This document shows positions 9,038 to 15,143 of a DNA stretch of 15,143 nucleotides, piece after piece; the first letter of the stretch is position 1; every line of letters starts with the position of its first letter. The stretch covers positions 245,681-260,823 of the forward strand of contig NW_003142804.1 of the NCBI RefSeq assembly GCF_000003605.2. The letters are read 5' to 3'. Below the pieces are notes generated by a model. That model was not told the DNA's origin and did not search any database. It saw only the letters and a program-made list of their open reading frames with translations. Source of the stretch: Saccoglossus kowalevskii. Its lineage: Eukaryota; Hemichordata; Enteropneusta; Harrimaniidae. A program made the position numbers and the translations under genes.

Positions 9038-12000
9038 CTAAACAGAAAGAAAAGTAACACGTCATTTACTCATAATATATTTAATTGAAGAACACAAATG
9101 CATATTATCATATTCAAATTACGCAAGTCATGTGACAAAGAGATATGCAAATAATTCAAAAAGTCGAAGGTTATGAGCCTAGAGGCTATACGAGACTGAA
9201 GCCTTTATATCTCAGTACAATGCATTACGGTATTTTACATGTACTTTATTTATATATCGTACCATAGATCTCCTAAATACAAAGTTATTGACTTACTTTT
9301 GTAACTTTTGAAGCCATTCCACAAAATTCAAACCAGGCAGTTCCATCCAACTTTGCAAACTCAGGGTGAGTTTGGAATCTCCCATTGTCTGCAATTTAGA
9401 ACAACAATATAATGTGATAAGTGATCTTAAAATGTGATGTCACTTTCTGTTCTGCAGATATCGGCCATCTTATCATTAGACTATCATAATGCCAAAGTAG
9501 TGCAACTCTACGTTTTGGATATTCAAGTTGTTTTAAACAAAATAAGGGCTAGCATGGCCTAAAAACACAGCAATGACTCAAACACGAAAAAAGGAATTCA
9601 ATTCAAATGCTGGAACAATAGCAGCAGAAATGGCACACTAAGCTGAGAGAAGCCAGTGAGCAAACAAAGTTACTGCTTACCTGCCAGGCTCCACCTGGTA
9701 ATGTACTGCCAAGCACAACATGCGGTATTTTATTCGCTTCATTCTGCCTCCACTTTAGTCTAGATGGTTCACTATGACCAAGGTCCGCATTGGGATGATG
9801 AAGTGCATCAAACAGCAATGCCACTGGATTGGTTGACCTACCTTCTAAACCTTCACTGAGGTACTCGAGGTCCTAAGAAGATGAAAATTTGCAAATTCAA
9901 GCATTAGTATTTAGTGAGAACTAAGCGTATCTCAAGCAAATGCAATGCAACAAAAAGTGATGCAATGCAATGTTTTTTTTTTTGTTTTTTTTTTCATGAG
10001 CATATGTAGATGTAAAAGGGCGCCAACAATATCGTAATTGTGTAATTTTAACGGCCGTCACACCATACATCTACAAAAACCTTGAGTTGGCTATAAATTC
10101 AACAGAACCATTTCTATTCATCTTGTCAAGACAAAAGATAAACAGCACATTAAAATCAACTGAGCGGCATTATTGGGTCATTTCGGCCCATATACGTGAT
10201 GAAAGTGCATGTTTTTCAGTAAACACAATTTTGTTTTTCTACAGAAAAAGATCCATCAAAGTAAATGAAGTGTGGGTAAAAAAGTGTTATGTTTCTATCA
10301 AGCTTGAACAATGCATGTCTCAGATTCTTATGACCTTGTACCTGCTCTAGTATAGAAATATCCGGATGTTCCTCCAATTTCTGTTGTAAATATATATTTG
10401 GATGCGGTTGACCAGTGAAATATGGTGTGTTACCAGACAGCATATAGGACAGACAGATTCCTGAAGGCCCATTACCTGAAACAAATAGTAACAAAAATAA
10501 CCATATAAATTACCCCGCATTGAACACTTAATGTAAACAAGTGATGACTGCATCTGGAATGGCAGTGGTCATCGTGCCATGCATGAAAGATTTACAAATT
10601 CCGTATTGACAGATTGCCAGCTGAAGCTTTTTTTTATACAAAACATATCAGCAATCCTTCAGTTGTGATAAAAATTACTGTTTATAAACACAAATCTCGT
10701 ACAAGTTTGCGCAACAACCACCTCCCTTAAATTTTGGAACTAGTATATACATCTACTAGCATATTTTGTAAACGACAAAACTTGATTTTATGACCATGTT
10801 ACTATTGGCAACATTCATATAAAACCATATATCACATGACAAACAGGCAATATTTGATAAAACATTACTGTAAACAACAACTATACAAATGCAGTGGTTG
10901 TTGAGACATGACTTTGAGTTTGATAGGGATTTTATGTCGCATACACAATACTTGTAAAATACAATTATTTACATGAAATTGAACATGCTGTGTGACAACC
11001 ATGACTCTTTCCAGTGGAGAAACAAGTAACAACTTGATCTGTGATCCTGACATTAACGAAGCATGTCTATAAAAACCTGTACATCATATGAAAGCTTTTA
11101 TGTGAGATGGGTTGTGTCCTACCCTCATATAAGAAAGGTCTTCTTTTATTAGTGGACATTATTATGTTGAAATAAATATCTTTTATACATGTCAACAATA
11201 TGTCCTTGTACTCCTTTCTTCATTAGACCCACACTATGTTACCAAATTCTGCCGTAAATTCGCCCTGGGTCGTTAAACGGCAGTTTCAGTTTAAAATAAA
11301 ATAAAATGGGACCAGAAAAATCCTCAAAAAATTTTTGGGCAGTTTTTAAGGCTTTTTTTAAATATTTTGGGGGCAATCATTCAATCATTCGTGATACCTA
11401 AAATAGAGTCTAATTTATATTTTTCCATAGTCATTGACGTCTATTCAAGAGTATGATGTTTATTGTGACTAGCATGAATGAGTAAGCTTCGTTTTGACAA
11501 TGAGCTGTTATAACTGTAAACAATGTAATCTTTTAAAGAAACATTTTTTTTTGGTTTAAAGAAAAAATCATGCTGTATTCCCAATCAAAATCCAAGACAA
11601 AAGATCATACTACAACATCGATAAATCACTTCTGACCTATCAGGTCAACTCAAGAACAAAACATGGTAGATATCCTACAGCATTGAGCGTTTATATGCGA
11701 CCGGAATTATTCGCTTATGATGAAACTAAGTTGAATTTTATTTGCATTTCATAACAATTCGATGAATTTATTTTCTGTACGTTATTTTACGGTATAAGTT
11801 TATTATAGTTTATTATTATAAGTTATTATAGAGTAATAATCAACAATTGTGAAACGCAGCATGACCGGATTGTGCTACCATGATCATTTGTTACTAAGCA
11901 ATGCAGTTGTGTTTGTTTTTATTTGAAACTTCTTTTAGAATATACTTTTGTTACCAATAAAATTAAAAAAAATGTATTTGCCGTACCAGGTACGTAATGA

Positions 12001-12749
12001 GATTTTGGGGGGATGACACTGGGTGACAATGTAATGAAATTTTAGGCAGTCTACTTTTTAAATCAGAATCTCAGGAGTCTGGGAACCCCTGTTGTGCGTA
12101 GAACCTTAAATGTAGCAACAAGAAAAAAGATATTTCAAATTTTAGATTAGCTTCTGCTTCTGAATTAATCGTCTTGGGTGGTCTAACTGCCGCCGTTGAA
12201 AGTCAGTGTAAACGTACTAGTAGGTGAATTTTTCAATGAAAATAGAAGTCCAATCAGCTCCATGCACAGAAAGCGAAACAAAGAACTTGTATCTACATTT
12301 CTGCATATTTACAACAATTTAAAACAGTTAAAAACATCCATGGTAATGCAATTGTTAGCTTATATGTTCTATTGATAGATGCACTACATATCTAATATAG
12401 CGGTATATGCAGAGCAAAACAAATTTTTACATAAAGGATTGAAACATAACATGAAAACAATACAAAAAAAAAGACTTGTGAAAGAAGGAATACTGTAAAA
12501 CTGCTAAATATTTTTACCAGAAAGACAAGTTTTTGTAAGTCAGGAAAACCAAGAAATATTTTGAGCATTTTTTTGGGATCATTAGGACAGAGAGGTCACT
12601 GACATATCTGATACATTGAACAATCCACCAGTCATTTTTGTTCACCAAATTAAACCCAATTTTAAGACTACATTTAAATGTATCTACAGGTATGAAGATT
12701 TCAACTCACCAATGATGGCCACGTCCGTACTCAATACATCCGTAGACAT
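8029..12749 (-). CDS. OSGIN: OSGIN-family FAD-dependent oxidoreductase (oxidative stress induced growth inhibitor 1/2-like), five coding exons
   Basis: Five minus-strand exons join in phase: 12749-12710, 10475-10342, 9872-9681, 9388-9297 and 9037-8029. They total 1,467 nt, or 488 residues plus TAA, close to the roughly 480 residues of vertebrate OSGIN1. Seen in the translation: an N-terminal Rossmann motif VAIIGGNGPSG (residues about 10-19), then ICLSYMLSG. GRSTNPVALLFDAL, IPHVVLG and LPGGAW lie in exon 3. VVLATGA is at about 252-258, a second dinucleotide-binding motif VIGAGLSAAD at about 301-310, and NFVRFLKGGALAI at about 459-471. These blocks occur in the same order in known OSGIN proteins. 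Family knowledge: OSGIN1/2 are flavoprotein-monooxygenase-like proteins linked to oxidative stress, growth restraint and, in vertebrates, NRF2/p53 responses. The substrate here is unknown. No signal peptide or membrane segment is evident, so a cytosolic or organellar soluble protein is likely. The start is the ATG immediately before STDVLSTDVAIIG. OSGIN1 versus OSGIN2 orthology cannot be settled, since invertebrates may carry a single ancestral copy. Confidence 0.93.
9297..9388 (-). CDS. OSGIN: OSGIN-like gene, coding exon 4 (short)
   Basis: The exon has 92 nt between acceptor aaattgcag (before 9388) and donor AA|GTAAGT (GT at 9296-9295). It gives 30 codons (TMGDSKLTLSLQSWMELPG to WLQKLQ) plus two bases of Lys153 completed by exon 5. 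SLQSWMELPG aligns with the QWMGLPDL region of vertebrate OSGIN1. There is no long ORF of its own; it was recognised by splice sites, phase and family similarity. Confidence 0.92.
9681..9872 (-). CDS. OSGIN: OSGIN-like gene, coding exon 3
   Basis: The acceptor is cttcttag before 9872 and the donor is CAG|GTAAGC at 9680. Exactly 64 codons lie in phase 0 on both sides. Residues 59-122 run from DLEYLSEGLEGR through NPVALLFDALHHPNADLG and IPHVVLGSTLPGGAWQ. All of these are recognisable OSGIN-family blocks. The LPGGAW segment is a conserved early landmark of the family. Confidence 0.94.
10342..10475 (-). CDS. OSGIN: OSGIN-like gene, coding exon 2 (FAD Rossmann motif)
   Basis: The acceptor is tttgtttcag, with exon bases from 10475, and the donor is CAG|GTACAA at 10341. 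The exon supplies two bases of Gly14 and then 44 codons, from NGPSGICLSYMLSG to ISILEQ. It contains most of the GxGxxG dinucleotide-binding loop. The loop's first glycine is split across a 2,234-bp intron, so the exon is easy to miss in ORF-based annotation. Confidence 0.93.
10476..12709 (-). other. Intron 1 of the OSGIN-like gene (largest coding intron)
   Basis: This 2,234-bp phase-1 GT-AG intron runs from donor GTGAGT at 12709 to acceptor tttgtttcag at 10476. Its content is AT-rich non-coding sequence with short A and T tracts and many scattered stops in all frames. I saw no embedded gene or clear mobile element. The stretch about 11800-11840 is nearly pure A/T. Confidence 0.85.
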
Positions 12750-12814
12750 AGTGATGGTATCAATGACGATGTCAGTAAGTATATAAAACCATGATGTAGC
12801 ATTCCTGGTTAAAC
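12710..12814 (-). CDS. OSGIN: OSGIN-like gene, first coding exon with 5' UTR part
   Basis: The exon begins after a good acceptor (ttcatttcag, G at 12815) and ends at a consensus donor GTGAGT (12709 onwards). The coding part is 12749-12710: 13 codons (MSTDVLSTDVAII) plus the first base of a glycine codon completed in the next exon. The 65 nt before the ATG stay open in frame back to the acceptor, so an upstream coding extension is formally possible. However, the open stretch (LTRNATSWFYILTDIVIDTIT) does not resemble OSGIN N-termini, which usually reach the FAD motif within about 20 residues of the start. I therefore treat it as leader. Confidence 0.85.
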
Positions 12815-13950
12815 CTGAAATGAACACACAAATCTATATTTAACTTTTTTCAACAAATCTTTTGTAAATAGCCAAATTAAGGCAGCAACAGGAGGGAAAT
12901 GAGTTATATATTGATCTGGGATTTAGACATTCTCTTAAAGTTACTAAGCATGCAAATATAACAACCTATACATCATCTGAAAGCATAGATATAGGCAAAT
13001 ACGGTAGTGCATATGCCGTACTAATGTTAGTTTAAAGGATTACCTGATGACCAATTTCGCTTATGTGATTTTTTTTTACTATTTCAACTATTGAAAAACA
13101 CTATTATTTAACCTTGCGGAAAGACCTGTGAATTGCACATAAGCTAGATGATCATGTCTTGGCTTTTCTTTCTCAGCCTTTGTTTTTTATCTTATGTACA
13201 AATTACACGTCAATATCTTTGAATACTGATGAAAAACGGTATGGATTGATGTTGATAATCCCAGGGTTTGCAGTTCCATGTGTGGACACAACCATGCTAT
13301 GTGTACTCTATTATATAGACAACCATGAGTCAGCACAAGTGTTGTACATTGTAGCAGTGAAAATGTTACCTAGTCCAGGAAAGTATTACTGGTACTGATG
13401 CTTAACAGTAATTTGCATATTACCTGTAAGTTAATCACCTATACTGTACGAGTTCAATTGTTAATCCATAACTACATAGTTAGGGGGCCCTTACTCCATA
13501 GTGCTGAGTATACATGCACAGCATAGTAATTATTAATTTCATTTTATAATAATATGACCTTCTTTTTCACTGCATCAAAAATGTGACTATAAATAACACT
13601 TGATCTAAGCAGTAAATCATAATTATGCTGAGTCATTGCCATCGACAATACTAAGTGTCAACGTGACTCGGCAAAAACAGTCCTCTCAAAGAATGTAAAT
13701 TTTTATTTCCAAAATCTACATACAGCCAGATACAATACCCCATCCCTCCTTTCTCACTTGCATAGCTTCAAATCATAAATCACCAGACGCTCAGATTTTT
13801 ACAAATTTGAGTATTATATTATATAATAATTAAAAAAAATTTAAAAAAGGAAACTGGTTTAAGATTTGTTAATTTAAGTATTTGTAACTGAAACAAACGA
13901 CAAATATAATAGAAGCACATTTTTTGTAGTCTAGAGCAAGACCTGTGCCC

Positions 13951-13969
13951 TCTCTCTCTCTCTCTCTCT
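13951..13969. repeat. (TC)9 microsatellite
   Basis: Nine uninterrupted tc dinucleotides follow gccc. On the minus strand this reads (GA)n. It lies in the non-coding region upstream of the first coding exon of the OSGIN-like gene. Confidence 0.95.
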
Positions 13970-14689
13970 ATGGAACTACAAACCACTGACAATATTAAAC
14001 TGTTCTCAATTAACAACCTAAGCCATGTGTAAACCCATCAATATACGCGGTGTACAAGAAGACATAAATAGCTACATGAAACAAATGCAATAGCTTTATA
14101 AGTACCAAATATTTCATATTTTTACTCCCAATCTATTCCCTTCCTGATGGTAGCCTGACATAGCCAGGACTACTTTGTATTCAGTCCAAAAATAAAAGGC
14201 GGAAACGAAACCTTTGATATTCCCATCATTAAACTTGATTGTAGGTTACAAGAGAACTTTCTCAGTAATTTTTTTTTTACAGAAACATGTAAATAGATGT
14301 TATCAAAAAACATGTTCAGCCCGTATCAAAAATACCATGATATGGTCATTCAAAAAAATAGTTTTGCGTTTCGTCTAAAAAAGTTATTTAACCACATTAT
14401 TGCATCATTTTTATTTTATATTTCCCGTTTTTTTTTTGCCTAATGAAGGTACACCATGTCAGAAAAGAAATCTTCAGAAATGAATGCATGCATAACTATT
14501 TTGAACTTTGCACATACACCCCAGTGCACACAGTTTGGTGTTACAGGCACACTCATGTACTACACCTGAAATTAACAGGAAAATTTTAGCAAATCAGCAT
14601 GTTTTAAATCAATCACAAAAAACAATTAGCTTTGAATGGACAAGTTATCAACATGACACTATTGTGTAAGAGAAAACAAAACTGAAACT

Positions 14690-15000
14690 AGTCAGTCATT
14701 TTGAATCAGGACGTTTTAAAATGTAACGTATGTGCCAAGTTTAATTAGATCTGATTCTACAATTGTAAAAATGTTTGATTTTGGAGCATTTTCAGCTTGA
14801 AAATGGACTTCATTCAACATCTTCTAAACAGATGCATGTGCATGATAGCAGCATGATTTCTGATATATTTCTGTAATTTGAAAGTGATTGGTCATTTTGA
14901 ATCTAATCTGAAATCAACGTCCCATAATGTCCTGTATGTACCAAGTTTGAATGAAATTCATCCATACGCAAGCACAATTTTGGGACTGCTTGATTTGGAT
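14690..15000. repeat. Diverged direct duplication, about 200-bp spacing
   Basis: The words tcattttgaatc (14696 and 14892) and gtatgt(g/a)ccaagttt (14728 and 14934) occur in the same order in two blocks. Both are followed by acaattt/acaattgt and ttgattttgga/ttgatttgga. The offsets are 196 and 206 bp, so a roughly 10-bp indel separates the copies. This suggests an old tandem duplication or two copies of one dispersed repeat. Confidence 0.65.
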
Positions 15001-15143
15001 GTATCTTTATAACTAAAATTAAGAAGTTCATGAAACAAATACATGTACATAATACAGGGAATTTTTTAAACAAGGGAACTGGGGTGCAGCGCCCTCATGC
15101 TATGGCTATGCACCCCCTTACCCTGGGAAGCAAATTCTCTGGC

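Larger units (their letters stand above)
12815..15143. other. Upstream or 5' UTR-intronic DNA of the OSGIN-like gene
   Basis: The acceptor at 12815 implies that this is at least partly an intron in the 5' UTR. Candidate minus-strand donors (for example CAG|GTAAT near 13047 and 13425) are too weak to place an upstream exon. No coding frame, promoter or CpG-rich island could be supported. It holds the (TC)9 repeat and a diverged direct duplication near the right end. Confidence 0.55.

Noticed and set aside
9038-9060. N-terminal extension of the exon 5 frame starting at 9060 (MLLFFLFR)
   Set aside because: It begins with GTG and reads through the polypyrimidine tract and acceptor of intron 4. 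In-phase splicing to exon 4 restores the family sequence.
10216-10341. Continuation of the exon 2 frame past ILEQ (VQGHKNLRH onward)
   Set aside because: The CAG|GTACAA donor and the in-phase exon 3 beginning DLEYLSEGLEGR fit the family, while the read-through does not.
13159-13398. 79-codon plus-strand ORF
   Set aside because: It has a non-ATG start in an intron or upstream region and no recognisable domain, and is probably chance.

Overview
The window looks like nuclear DNA of an invertebrate animal. It is AT-rich and mostly non-coding, and it holds one clearly recognisable gene with GT-AG introns of 259 to about 2,234 bp. Homopolymers, microsatellites and several repeat families fill the rest. 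No bacterial operon structure, Shine-Dalgarno context, tRNA, rRNA or CRISPR array was seen. Frequent acatgtaca-type words and a 159-bp tandem unit suggest a marine lophotrochozoan such as a bivalve, but this is a low-confidence inference.

The one confident gene is on the minus strand. Five coding exons (12749-12710, 10475-10342, 9872-9681, 9388-9297, 9037-8029) join in phase into a complete 488-residue protein of the OSGIN (oxidative stress induced growth inhibitor, OKL38/BDGI) family, a FAD/NAD(P)-binding flavoprotein related to flavin monooxygenases. Its first coding exon carries about 65 nt of 5' leader behind a splice acceptor, so at least one more 5' UTR exon must lie upstream. That exon was not identified.

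The left part (about 470-4,200) is a non-coding repeat mosaic. It begins at a GC-rich hairpin (512-530) and a long array of 21-bp units (about 540-1345) with a near-perfect 42-bp higher-order core (about 802-1000). An atypical, promoter-like stretch follows (about 1345-3300). Next come a 159-bp direct tandem repeat (about 3348-3705), a second forward 21-bp array (about 3755-3890) and an oppositely oriented set of the same motif (about 3945-4185). This arrangement resembles a non-autonomous mobile element, either foldback-like or Helentron/pearl-like. It is the most unusual structure in the window, but no transposase or termini could be proven.

From 4,200 to 8,028 the DNA is AT-rich and holds an unrecognised 77-codon ORF (4382-4615) and a dispersed cactgggtttt repeat family. 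One member of that family falls in the likely 3' UTR of the OSGIN gene. From 12,815 to the end there is intronic or upstream DNA with a (TC)9 microsatellite and a diverged direct duplication near 14,690-15,000. No interaction between genes can be described, because only one gene is supported.
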